Source of the DNA: Fusobacteriaceae bacterium
Lineage (GTDB): Bacteria; Fusobacteriota; Fusobacteriia; Fusobacteriales; Fusobacteriaceae
DNA length: 45,720 bases
Direction: 5' to 3'
Assembly: GCA_031272945.1 (NCBI GenBank)
Contig: JAISST010000158.1
Coordinates: 1 to 45,720 of the forward strand
Shown piece after piece: positions 8,899-16,765 of this stretch. The translations under genes and the position numbers were made by a program. Position 1 is the first letter of the stretch; the number at the start of each line of letters is the position of its first letter. The notes under the pieces were generated by a model that did not search any database, had not been told where the DNA came from, and was given only the letters and a program-made list of their open reading frames with translations.

Positions 8899-10197
8899 TT
8901 AAAAATCTTCCCGGAATCTTTCTTTGAATTCCGCTTTGAGAGCTTCCCGGAAAGCGGGGTGGGCGATATTGATCAACTGTCTGGCCCGTTCCCGCAGGGA
9001 ATTGAACTTCAGTTTCGCGAGGCCGTACTCGGTCACCACATAGTCCACGTCCACGCGGGTGGTGGTGACAGGGGTCCCTTCGGTCAGCCAGGGCACGATC
9101 TTGGAGATCGTATCGTTCTTGGCGGTAGAAGGGAAGGCGATGATGGATTTTCCGCCCTTGGAAAAGGCCGCCCCCCTGACGAAATCCAGCTGGCCGCCGA
9201 TTCCGCTGAACTGGTTTTTGCCCATGGCCTCGGCGCAGACCTGTCCGTAGAGATCCACTTCCATGGCGGAATTGATGGAAATCAGATTGTCATTTTGCCC
9301 GATGACCCGCGGGTCATTGACATAATCCACCGGCATCATCTGGACCATGGGGTTGTTGTCCACAAAGTCGTAGAGCCGTTTTGTCCCGAAAAGGAACGTG
9401 ACCACGAGTTTGCCCTTGTGCAGGTTCTTCCGCTTGCCGGTGATGACGCCCGCTTCCACGAGTTCCACAACGCCGTCGGAGAACATTTCCGAATGGATGC
9501 CGAGGTCTTTTTTGTCTTTGAGGAACAGCAGCACCGCGTCAGGAATCGCGCCGATACCCAATTGCAGCGTATCGCCATCCTGGATCAGACTTGCGCAATG
9601 TTTTCCGATGGCCTCTTCCACGGCGCCGATTTTTGCGCCGGGGACGGCAGGAATCGGTTCGTCGTGTTCCACAATGACGTCAAGCTCGGAAACGTGGACA
9701 AAATTGTCTCCCAATACCCGGGGCAGATGTTTGTTGACCTGGGCGATGACCAGTTTTCCGTGGTCGACGATGGTCCGCGCGTAGTCGCAGGATACGCCGA
9801 AGCTGCAATAGCCGTTTTTATCAGGCGGCGAAACGGATATCATGGACACGTCGGGGATCATTTTTTCCCGCATGAGCTGCGGAGCCATAAAAAAGAAGCA
9901 GGGGGTGAAATCTCCATATTTGCCGCTGATGGCGCGCCGGTTGGAGCCGCCTACAAACTGGCTGTTGAAGCGGAAATGCCCTACCATTTCCGGCTTGGAG
10001 TAGCTGGAAGGGGACAGCGCCACCAATTGGACCACTTCCACATTTTGAAGCCTTTTGTAGTCTTCGGCCATTTTTTCCGTCAGGTAGGCGGGTTCGGAAG
10101 CCGCGTGGGCCAATACGACCCTGTCGCCGGATTTGATCAGGGAAACGGCTTCTTCCGCCGTTTTCAACCGGGATTTGTAAATTTCTTTCCAATCCAT
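8899..10197 (-). CDS. Acetyl-CoA hydrolase/transferase family protein, 4-hydroxybutyrate/butyrate CoA-transferase-like
   Basis: This 432-residue class I CoA-transferase has the single-chain layout of the AbfT/Cat2 family. HSEMFSDGVVELVEAG probably contains the catalytic Glu that forms the CoA thioester. Other features are GGQLDFVRGAAFSKGG and the C-terminal YVVTEYGLAKLKFNSLRERA. It would move CoA between acetyl-CoA or butyryl-CoA and a hydroxy- or short-chain fatty acid. The ORF-track start is a TTG whose next codons GAGGAA are the ribosome site; the ATG (MDWKEIYKSR) at 10197 is the better start. It lies between an SDR and a small membrane protein on the same strand. Sequence alone does not fix the acyl substrate. 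Confidence 0.88.
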   Translation of the reverse strand: MDWKEIYKSRLKTAEEAVSLIKSGDRVVLAHAASEPAYLTEKMAEDYKRLQNVEVVQLVALSPSSYSKPEMVGHFRFNSQFVGGSNRRAISGKYGDFTPCFFFMAPQLMREKMIPDVSMISVSPPDKNGYCSFGVSCDYARTIVDHGKLVIAQVNKHLPRVLGDNFVHVSELDVIVEHDEPIPAVPGAKIGAVEEAIGKHCASLIQDGDTLQLGIGAIPDAVLLFLKDKKDLGIHSEMFSDGVVELVEAGVITGKRKNLHKGKLVVTFLFGTKRLYDFVDNNPMVQMMPVDYVNDPRVIGQNDNLISINSAMEVDLYGQVCAEAMGKNQFSGIGGQLDFVRGAAFSKGGKSIIAFPSTAKNDTISKIVPWLTEGTPVTTTRVDVDYVVTEYGLAKLKFNSLRERARQLINIAHPAFREALKAEFKERFREDF

Positions 10198-10255
10198 AAT
10201 AATATATTCCTCCAATTCAAAATATAATCAGAGAAAGTAAAACTTGATAAAACGT

Positions 10256-11038
10256 CTATTCGTAGTGCTTATGGACGCTGTCCGCCTGATGGGCGGGCGT
10301 AATGATGATCTCGGGGATCTGGATGTTTTTCGGGAGGTTGACGATGTACGCCACCACCAGCGCGATATCATCAGGGGTCAGAGCCTCGATGCCCGTGTAG
10401 ACTTTTTTGGCTTTATCTCTGTCTCCCGCGAATCGTACAATGCTGAATTCCGTCTCCACGAGACCGGGCTCCACGTTTGTCACCCGGATCGGCGTATCCA
10501 CGAGGTCGATCCGCAAGCCGTCGCTGATATAGCGAACGGCGGCTTTCGTCCCGCAGTATACCGCGCCGCCGCCATAGGAAATATTGCCGGCTACGGATCC
10601 GATATTGATGATAATCCCTTCGGCTTTCCTGGCGACCATTTGCGGTACGACCGCCCTTGTCACATACAGCAGGCCCTTCACGTTGGTATCGACCATGGAG
10701 TCGATTTCTTCAAGGCTGTTCAGATGTACTTTGGCGGTTCCCCGGGCAAGTCCCGCGTTGTTGATCAGGATGTCGATGTCCTTCCATTCCGTCGGCAGGG
10801 CGCCCAAAACGCTGTCCACTTCCCCGGAATTGCGCACGTCCAGTTTCAAAGGCAGCGCCTTGACGCCGTACTTTGTCTCCAGTTCCTTTTGCAGTTCCCG
10901 CAGAAGACTGTCCCTTCTTCCGGTAATGATGAGATTCACGCCGAGCTTGGCCAGCTCCACCGCGGATGATTTGCCGATACCGCTCGTAGCGCCGGTGACC
11001 AGTCCGATTTTTCCGCCGACAAGGCTTTTGCAGTCCAT
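10256..11038 (-). CDS. Short-chain dehydrogenase/reductase, YdfG-like (NADP 3-hydroxy acid dehydrogenase type)
   Basis: This 260-residue classical SDR has the nucleotide-binding TGATSGIG near residue 15, NNAG near 92, and a catalytic Ser/Tyr/Lys set in NIGSVAG and YCGTK. The GRR after the second strand favours NADP(H). The C-terminal TPDDIALVVAYIVNLP and NIQIPEIIITPAHQADS resemble YdfG, which oxidises serine, allo-threonine and 3-hydroxy acids. It lies 58 bp upstream of the CoA-transferase on the same strand, which fits a role in hydroxy-acid metabolism. The precise substrate is not shown. A promoter with an extended -10 lies just upstream. Confidence 0.85.
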   Translation of the reverse strand: MDCKSLVGGKIGLVTGATSGIGKSSAVELAKLGVNLIITGRRDSLLRELQKELETKYGVKALPLKLDVRNSGEVDSVLGALPTEWKDIDILINNAGLARGTAKVHLNSLEEIDSMVDTNVKGLLYVTRAVVPQMVARKAEGIIINIGSVAGNISYGGGAVYCGTKAAVRYISDGLRIDLVDTPIRVTNVEPGLVETEFSIVRFAGDRDKAKKVYTGIEALTPDDIALVVAYIVNLPKNIQIPEIIITPAHQADSVHKHYE

Positions 11039-11084
11039 AGGATCATCTCCGTTTTATAGAATATTTTGCTTTTCTCCGACTTAA

Positions 11085-11113
11085 ATTATAGCACAAATCA
11101 AGGATGATTAAAA
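11085..11113 (-). promoter_or_regulatory. Extended -10 promoter of the SDR/CoA-transferase operon
   Basis: On the minus strand, TGCTATAAT (TGn extended -10 plus perfect TATAAT) lies 46 bp upstream of the SDR start. A weak -35 (TTTTAA) lies 17 bp further up, overlapping the corA stop. Confidence 0.55.
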
Positions 11114-12043
11114 CAGATTTTTCTTTTTGAGCAAATAAATCAGCAATATCATCATGAGCAGACTGACAAGGATGATGGCCAAGTAGCCGTAACGGTACTG
11201 CAATTCCGGCATATTGGTGAAATTCATGCCGTACCACGTGGCGATCAGGGAAAGCGGAAGGCAAATGATGGTGACCGCGCCGTAGACTTTCATGGTATTG
11301 TTCAGGGAATATTCCAGGTAGGCTTCATAGGCTTCCCGCAGATGCACGAGGTTTTCGGAAAGCACTTCGTTGTATTTGGAAAGGCGCAGGGCTTTGTTGG
11401 AGAAAATTTTGAAATAGCGCAAATGTTCGAGCTTGAAGATATTGTTCTCGTTTTCCTCCAATTCTTCCCCGATATAGATCAGCTGCTCATAGAAATGATT
11501 CTGGACGATTAATTCTTTTTTGATGATGAAAATATATTCGTTGAGGTTCTTATGCTCTTTCTTCAGGATGAGTTCGTCTTCCAATTGCATGATTTTCGAT
11601 TCCTGGGCGTCCAGGATCTTGTTTCCGTTGACGATCAGGTTGTCCAGAACCCCGTAGATGATTTTCTCCAATGTCGGCAAACGTTTGCAGCGCTGGACGG
11701 AATTTTCGAAAATGCGCGTCACCTCGTCGGAGACATCGTAGCAGTTGACCAGGAGGAAGAGGTTTTCCCGTATGTAGAAGGCCATCCGTTTTTCCGCGGC
11801 GTCGATGTCATAAAAATTGAGAATGCTGACAAAGCCGAAGGTATATCCGTCGTATTGCTCGAGTCCCACGCCGAAATTTTCGGCTTCCGCCATACAGTGC
11901 TGGACGGTGGCCTCGGCGAAGCCGAAATCCTGATAGCAGGATTTCAGTTCTTCAAGCCCGATGCAGCCTGCAACAAGCTGGCTTCCGTCGATTTCGGACA
12001 GTGAGACAGGCGACGTTTCCTTATCCTTGAAGCAATAATACAT
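11108..12043 (-). CDS. CorA family divalent cation channel
   Basis: This 311-residue protein has a long acidic/helical cytoplasmic domain. The C-terminus carries the CorA hallmark: TM1 ending in YGMNF, a short periplasmic loop TNMPELQYRYGY, TM2 and a basic tail KKKNLF. CorA pentamers import Mg2+ (in some members Co2+ or Ni2+) across the inner membrane; the loop after GMN differs from the classic MPEL pattern only slightly. AGGAGG precedes the ATG by 7 nt. It follows the pseudouridine synthase gene by 9 bp and is probably cotranscribed with it. Confidence 0.92.
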   Translation of the reverse strand: MYYCFKDKETSPVSLSEIDGSQLVAGCIGLEELKSCYQDFGFAEATVQHCMAEAENFGVGLEQYDGYTFGFVSILNFYDIDAAEKRMAFYIRENLFLLVNCYDVSDEVTRIFENSVQRCKRLPTLEKIIYGVLDNLIVNGNKILDAQESKIMQLEDELILKKEHKNLNEYIFIIKKELIVQNHFYEQLIYIGEELEENENNIFKLEHLRYFKIFSNKALRLSKYNEVLSENLVHLREAYEAYLEYSLNNTMKVYGAVTIICLPLSLIATWYGMNFTNMPELQYRYGYLAIILVSLLMMILLIYLLKKKNLF

Positions 12044-12052
12044 AAAGACCTC

Positions 12053-12922
12053 CTACTGAAACCATATTCTCATATCTTCTGGCGGACCGATCTCCACCGT
12101 TTTCGTTTCGCCCGTTTCGGGAACCGTAAACACGCACTTGTACGAATGCAGCATCTGTCGAGAAACCCGGGGATCCCCGCCGCCGTACAGTTCGTCTCCC
12201 AAAAGGGGATGACCGAGGATATTCAGATGGGCCCGGATCTGGTGCGTACGGCCCGTAAGCAATTCCGCTTCCAAAAGCGTCAGATTCCGGGTGGGAATCC
12301 GCTGAATCACCCGGATGAGGGTTTTCGCTTCCTGTCCCCCCTCTTCAGGGGTCATTTTCTGCCGGAAGAGTTCTTCATTTTTCCGGCCGATGGGGATATC
12401 GATCAGAAACTCGTCCTTATCAATGATCCCGTGGGCCAGGGCCAGATAATATTTTTTCACTTTCCCCTGTTTTTGCAGAAAATTCTGGGTCCAGGCATTT
12501 TTTACGGCGATGATGAGTCCGGTGGTATTCATATCGAGGCGGTTGAAAAAACGGGGGACCAGGATCTTTCCTTCCGTTTTCAGAAAATAGTTTACGAGAC
12601 CGTTGGCAAGGGTAACCGCCACTTTTTTTTCCGTCGGATGGACGACTATACCGGCATCTTTGTCGATGAGGAGCATATTCTTGTCCTCGTAGACGACCCG
12701 CAGCGGGATGTCCATCGGTACGATCCCCGTCTCCTTTTCTTTTTCGACCACCAAGACGCGGTTGAGTTTGCGTACGATTTTATCGAGGTTTTTCAGGCGT
12801 TTGCCGTTCACATAGATGTCCAGCTGCCGGAGTCCCCGGGCGGAGTAGCCCATGACCCTTTTCAGGTAGCGGTCGATCTTGAAGCGGTCAAACTCCGGCG
12901 CGACAATAAATTTTCGGATCAT
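12053..12922 (-). CDS. RluA family 23S/tRNA pseudouridine synthase
   Basis: This 289-residue protein has an N-terminal S4-like RNA-binding segment (about 1-70). The RluA catalytic domain carries FNRLDMNTTGLI, the conserved RLD with the catalytic Asp, then TGRTHQIRAHLNILGHPLLGD. It isomerises uridines in structured RNA. The ORF track begins 27 codons earlier at 13003, but a TTGATT-17-TATGAT promoter occupies 12975-13003. The upstream Met codons would therefore not be transcribed, and MIRKFIVAPEF at 12922 is the supported start even though its ribosome site is weak. It is the first gene of a minus-strand run with corA. Confidence 0.9.
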   Translation of the reverse strand: MIRKFIVAPEFDRFKIDRYLKRVMGYSARGLRQLDIYVNGKRLKNLDKIVRKLNRVLVVEKEKETGIVPMDIPLRVVYEDKNMLLIDKDAGIVVHPTEKKVAVTLANGLVNYFLKTEGKILVPRFFNRLDMNTTGLIIAVKNAWTQNFLQKQGKVKKYYLALAHGIIDKDEFLIDIPIGRKNEELFRQKMTPEEGGQEAKTLIRVIQRIPTRNLTLLEAELLTGRTHQIRAHLNILGHPLLGDELYGGGDPRVSRQMLHSYKCVFTVPETGETKTVEIGPPEDMRIWFQ

Positions 12923-12974
12923 TTGAATCACCGGCTTTCTGACTTTTGCCGGAGCGCAGTCCGGCTTCCATTTC

Positions 12975-13003
12975 ATCATAGCAAAATTCCGGAAGAAAAT
13001 CAA
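12975..13003 (-). promoter_or_regulatory. Sigma70 promoter of the rluA-type/corA operon
   Basis: Minus strand: TTGATT, 17-bp spacer, TATGAT preceded by TGC (extended -10). It leaves a leader of about 45 nt that contains a GCCGGA...TCCGGC mini-hairpin. It also decides the start codon of the pseudouridine synthase. Confidence 0.6.
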
Positions 13004-13027
13004 ATTTTTTTATTTTGCAAAAAGGGC

Positions 13028-13056
13028 TTTATTAAGCGGAAAAAATGTGTTAAAAT
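13028..13056 (+). promoter_or_regulatory. Possible promoter of the dCMP deaminase/gmhB pair
   Basis: TTTATT, 17 bp, TAAAAT lies about 90 bp upstream of the GTG start. The -35 is poor, so this is tentative. Confidence 0.35.
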
Positions 13057-13077
13057 GGGATAGAAGACCGGAAGAAT

Positions 13078-13134
13078 AACCCTGTGATCCCCGAGAGATC
13101 TGTAGTGATTTCGAACAACGGAAGGGACAGGGTT
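13078..13134 (+). promoter_or_regulatory. Leader stem AACCCTGT/ACAGGGTT before the dCMP deaminase
   Basis: AACCCTGT (13078-13085) and ACAGGGTT (13127-13134) are perfect 8-bp complements enclosing 41 nt, ending just before the GGAGG ribosome site. In RNA this would be a long stem-loop able to affect translation start. I do not recognise a known riboswitch in it. Confidence 0.35.
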
Positions 13135-13145
13135 GCGGAGGCAAG

Positions 13146-13640
13146 GTGAAACGGACGGATTATATCAAATGGGATGAGTATTTCATGGGGGTCGCCATAC
13201 TTTCCGGAAAGCGGAGCAAGGACCCCAATACGCAAGTGGGCGCCTGCATCGTCAACGAACGCAACAAAATCATCGGAGTCGGATATAACGGCCTTCCTCT
13301 CGGCTGCGACGACGACGATTTTCCCTGGGACAGAGAGGGAAATTTTCTCGAGACGAAATACCCCTTTGTGGTGCACGCGGAACTGAACGCCATATTAAAC
13401 AGCACGCGGGAATTGCAGGGCTGCCGGATCTATGTGGGGCTTTTCCCCTGCCACGAGTGTACGAAGGCCATCATTCAGAGCGGCATCAGCGAGATTGTCT
13501 ATTTATCCGACAAATACAAAGGGACGGAGTCGGACATCGCCTCGAAAAAAATGCTGGACGGAGCGGGCGTCGTCTATCGGAAGCTGGAAACGGAGATCCG
13601 CACGCTGGTCCTTTCTTTCGGAGATTCGGAGACAGTATGA
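13146..13640 (+). CDS. dCMP deaminase (deoxycytidylate deaminase)
   Basis: This 164-residue cytidine/deoxycytidylate deaminase has the zinc site HAELNAIL (catalytic Glu after the ligand His) and PCHEC with the two Cys ligands. NTQVGACIV and GYNGLPLGCDDD are typical of dCMP deaminases. It converts dCMP to dUMP for dTTP synthesis. The GTG start is supported by GGAGG 4 nt upstream and by the family's usual N-terminus. Its TGA overlaps the ATG of gmhB (ATGA), so the two are translationally coupled. That is a genomic convenience rather than an obvious pathway link. Confidence 0.92.
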   Translation: MKRTDYIKWDEYFMGVAILSGKRSKDPNTQVGACIVNERNKIIGVGYNGLPLGCDDDDFPWDREGNFLETKYPFVVHAELNAILNSTRELQGCRIYVGLFPCHECTKAIIQSGISEIVYLSDKYKGTESDIASKKMLDGAGVVYRKLETEIRTLVLSFGDSETV

Positions 13641-14215
13641 GAAAAGCCGTATTTCTGGACAGAGACGGGACAATCAACGTGGAAAAAGCCTATCTGTACC
13701 GTCCCGAGGACTTTGAACTGGAACGGGGCGCTCCGGAAGGTCTGCGACTGCTGAAGGAAGCGGGATATCTGCTGATCGTCGTGACGAACCAGTCGGGGAT
13801 CGCCCGGGGGTATTACACGGAAGAAGACCTGGCCGCCTTCAACCGCTTTTTTTTGGCGTATATGGCAAAAATCGGCTGCGCCATAGACGGGATTTACTAC
13901 TGTCCCCACCATCCCACGGCGGGGCTCGGAAAATACAGGCTGGATTGCTCCTGCCGGAAACCGAAAACGGGGATGATCGAACGGGCCGTCAGCGATTTCG
14001 ACATAAGCAGAGAGGACTCCTACGTTGTGGGAGACAAGCGCTCCGATCTGGAGACCGGGTTGCGGGCCCGGATCAGACCGGTCCTGGTGCGCACGGGATA
14101 CGGCAGGCAAACGGAGGAAGCACTGCGGGCGGAACAAAAACAAATGGCCTTTGGCGTGTTTGATACGCTGTTTGAGTTTTCTTTGCGGGTCAAAGAAATA
14201 TCGGAAAACAGTTGA
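13637..14215 (+). CDS. gmhB: D-glycero-D-manno-heptose 1,7-bisphosphate 7-phosphatase (HAD, GmhB family)
   Basis: This 192-residue HAD phosphatase begins MRKAVFLDRDGTIN, with the nucleophile Asp and acid/base Asp in DRDGT. The GmhB zinc loop is present: CPHHP followed by CSCRKP. VVGDKRSDLETG supplies the Mg2+ site. It dephosphorylates heptose bisphosphate on the way to ADP-heptose for LPS core or, in some bacteria, S-layer glycans; histidinol phosphatase is the main alternative for this fold. The ORF track extends it upstream to 13457, but that part lies over the dCMP deaminase. The ATG at 13637 in the ATGA overlap is the real start. Its 3' end contains the murF promoter. Confidence 0.88.
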   Translation: MRKAVFLDRDGTINVEKAYLYRPEDFELERGAPEGLRLLKEAGYLLIVVTNQSGIARGYYTEEDLAAFNRFFLAYMAKIGCAIDGIYYCPHHPTAGLGKYRLDCSCRKPKTGMIERAVSDFDISREDSYVVGDKRSDLETGLRARIRPVLVRTGYGRQTEEALRAEQKQMAFGVFDTLFEFSLRVKEISENS

Positions 14216-14240
14216 GAAACTTGAAAAATAATGCTACAAT
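14212..14240 (+). promoter_or_regulatory. Sigma70 promoter at the head of the mur/fts cluster
   Basis: TTGAGA, 17-bp spacer, TACAAT straddles the gmhB stop and ends 29 bp before the murF ATG. One mismatch in each hexamer. Confidence 0.6.
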
Positions 14241-14269
14241 AGTTTATCCGTAAATAAGGATGAGAGATC

Positions 14270-15577
14270 ATGAGAATACTGGAAGAAATTTTGAAAAACA
14301 GAAAACTTCCGATTCCGGACGGGCTGACGATCCGGAATGTTGTGATGGACAGCAGGAAGATCGAAGAGAATTCGGTATTTTTTGCGATCAACAACGGAAA
14401 CGACTATGTGAAAGACGCCCTGAACAGAGGGGCTTCCCTCGTCATCGGCGACAGACAGACGGGCATGGAAGATCCGAGGATCCTGTATGTGGAGGATACG
14501 GTGGACTTCATGCAGGATCTCGCCCGGGAATACCGGAAAGCCCTCGGCTTGAAAGTGGTTGCCATTACCGGCAGCAACGGCAAGACCACGACGAAGGACA
14601 TACTCTATTCGATTTTATCCACAAAATATAAAGTGAAAAAAAGCGAAGGTAACCACAACAACGCCATCGGCCTTCCTTTCACGCTGTTGTGTCTCGAAGA
14701 GGATGACGGGATTGTCGTGTTGGAAATGGGCATGAGCGCCATCGGGGAAATCGACAGGCTTTGCGGCGTAGCGTTGCCCGACTGCGGCATCATCACCAAT
14801 ATCGGGGATTCCCATCTGGAGTTTTTGAAGACGCGGGACAATGTTTTCCGCGCCAAGAAAGAACTCGCGCAATACGTGACCCCTGAAAATCTGATTCTCT
14901 GCGGCGACGATCCCTATCTCGCGACGTTGGATGGAGAAAAAGCGGGCTTTGCGGAGTCCAATGACATCCGGATTGAAGACTACCGGGAAGAGAATGATTT
15001 CATTGACTTTGACCTTGTACAAAAAGGAAAAATCCACGCTTACCGGATGCCTCTCAACGGCAGGCACAATTGCGTGAACGGCGCCCTTGCCATCGCGGCG
15101 GCGCTGAAGTTCAAAGTTCCGCAAAAACAAATTGAGAAGGCCCTGCTCCATATAAAAATCACGCCCATGCGTTTTGAAAAGATCGAAAAAAACGGAATTT
15201 TATATATCAATGACGCTTACAACGCGAGTCCTCTATCCATGCGCTGTTCTCTTGACGCTTTCGGCGGCCTGTATCCGGACTATGAAAAAATAGCCGTGTT
15301 GGGGGACATGCTGGAGCTCGGTGGCAGCGAGGTCGACTTTCACAAAGATTTGCTCCGGGAAGAGGCGGAAAAGAACCTCTTCAAACTCTATATTTTCGGA
15401 CCGCGTATGAGGCGGGCTTTTGATATGCTCGGAGAGAGCCTGCGGGAGAAGATTCGCTATTTTTCCTCCAAGGAGGACATCCGAAAAGCCGTCGAAAAAG
15501 AGAAAACGAATTTCCCCAAACTTGCCGTCTTCGTCAAGGGCTCCCGGGGAATGAAAATGGAAGAGATCATCGGCTGA
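14270..15577 (+). CDS. murF: UDP-N-acetylmuramoyl-tripeptide--D-alanyl-D-alanine ligase MurF
   Basis: This 435-residue Mur ligase has three domains: an N-terminal UDP-binding region (VVMDSRKIEENSVFFAI), a central ATPase with P-loop AITGSNGKTTTKD and MGMSAIGEI, and a C-terminal domain with NDAYNASPLSMR, the MurF-specific signature. It adds D-Ala-D-Ala to the UDP-MurNAc-tripeptide in the cytoplasm. It is the first gene of the cell-wall cluster, with its own promoter overlapping gmhB. murE and murA are not here. Length is normal for the family. Confidence 0.95.
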   Translation: MRILEEILKNRKLPIPDGLTIRNVVMDSRKIEENSVFFAINNGNDYVKDALNRGASLVIGDRQTGMEDPRILYVEDTVDFMQDLAREYRKALGLKVVAITGSNGKTTTKDILYSILSTKYKVKKSEGNHNNAIGLPFTLLCLEEDDGIVVLEMGMSAIGEIDRLCGVALPDCGIITNIGDSHLEFLKTRDNVFRAKKELAQYVTPENLILCGDDPYLATLDGEKAGFAESNDIRIEDYREENDFIDFDLVQKGKIHAYRMPLNGRHNCVNGALAIAAALKFKVPQKQIEKALLHIKITPMRFEKIEKNGILYINDAYNASPLSMRCSLDAFGGLYPDYEKIAVLGDMLELGGSEVDFHKDLLREEAEKNLFKLYIFGPRMRRAFDMLGESLREKIRYFSSKEDIRKAVEKEKTNFPKLAVFVKGSRGMKMEEIIG

Positions 15578-15629
15578 AATTCCGCCTCAGGGCTGGAAAA
15601 AGCGCAAAATAATAATTTAAGGAGAAAAC

Positions 15630-16718
15630 ATGTTGTATTTACTGGGAATCATATCTGAAAATCTTGCCTTTTTGAAATCCATATACCTGAGGGGTTTTAT
15701 CTGCTTCAGTCTGTCTTTTTCCCTGGTGGTCATCGGAGGGAAGCCATTTATCGCCTATCTGCACAAGAAAAGATTCGATGAGAAAATACGGGACGACGGC
15801 CCGGCCGAGCATCGGAAAAAGCAGGGAACCCCGACGATGGGCGGCGTTCTCATCATCGCCGTATTGTTTTTTTCCAATCTTATTTCCGTCAATCTGATCA
15901 ATCCGCAAATCCTGCTGCTGTTTCTGATTACGGCGCTCTTTGCGGCCATCGGTTTCTATGACGACTACAAGAAATTTACGGAAAGCAAAAAAGGATTGTC
16001 GGGTCGGAAAAAGCTGCTGGGGCAGGCCGTCATCGCCGTCATCGTCTGGCTCTATGTGACGCAACACGGCGTGACCGGCAACAAAACACTTGATTTTACG
16101 CTGATCTGCCCGATCAATGTCAGCTGGACGTTGTATTTGGGCGCGCTGGGCATGTTGTTTTTCATCATTCTCGTCCTGCTGGGCTCCTCCAACGCCGTCA
16201 ACATCACCGACGGCCTCGACGGGCTCGCCATTATGCCGATGATCATCTGCAGCGCGATTTTGGCCGTCATCGCCTATTTTTCAGGCCATGTGGAACTTAC
16301 GAGCCATTTGAAACTCTATTATATCAACGGGGCCGGCGAGATTACCGTATATCTTTCCGGGGTCTGCGGCGCAGGCCTGGGCTTTCTCTGGTACAATTGC
16401 TATCCCGCCCAGATCTTTATGGGCGACACAGGTTCGCTGACCCTGGGAGGAATCCTGGGCGTTGTGGCCGTAATCTTGAAACAGGAACTGATCCTGCCGG
16501 TCATCGGGGGGATCTATGTGTTGGAGGCGCTGTCGGTCATTTTGCAGGTGGCTTCCTTCAAATTGCGCGGAAAGCGGATATTCAAGATGGCGCCCCTGCA
16601 CCATCATTACGAATTGTGCGGGATTCCCGAGAACAAGATTACCATGCGTTTCTGGATCGCTTCCTTCATGTTCGGAATCCTGGCGCTCGGCGTGATCCGT
16701 CTGCGGGGCCTGTTTTAG
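15630..16718 (+). CDS. mraY: Phospho-N-acetylmuramoyl-pentapeptide transferase MraY
   Basis: This 362-residue inner-membrane enzyme with about 10 spans transfers phospho-MurNAc-pentapeptide to undecaprenyl phosphate, making lipid I. Visible signatures are GPAEHRKKQGTPTMGG near residue 55, FYDDYKK, the catalytic-loop NAVNITDGLDGLA, FMGDTGSL and PLHHHYE. AAGGAG precedes the ATG by 7 nt. It follows murF by 52 bp in the cluster. Confidence 0.97.
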   Translation: MLYLLGIISENLAFLKSIYLRGFICFSLSFSLVVIGGKPFIAYLHKKRFDEKIRDDGPAEHRKKQGTPTMGGVLIIAVLFFSNLISVNLINPQILLLFLITALFAAIGFYDDYKKFTESKKGLSGRKKLLGQAVIAVIVWLYVTQHGVTGNKTLDFTLICPINVSWTLYLGALGMLFFIILVLLGSSNAVNITDGLDGLAIMPMIICSAILAVIAYFSGHVELTSHLKLYYINGAGEITVYLSGVCGAGLGFLWYNCYPAQIFMGDTGSLTLGGILGVVAVILKQELILPVIGGIYVLEALSVILQVASFKLRGKRIFKMAPLHHHYELCGIPENKITMRFWIASFMFGILALGVIRLRGLF

Positions 16719-16765
16719 ACCATGGAGATTTCCGTGGTTCCTTCTTTTATTGAGGGGGAAAAACT

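Noticed and set aside
8959-10227. 422-codon plus-strand ORF
   Set aside because: Mirror of the CoA-transferase gene; His/Gly/Asp-rich text typical of an antisense frame.
12979-13003. Upstream start of the RluA-type gene
   Set aside because: The best promoter lies over these codons, so they would not be transcribed; the start at 12922 is preferred.
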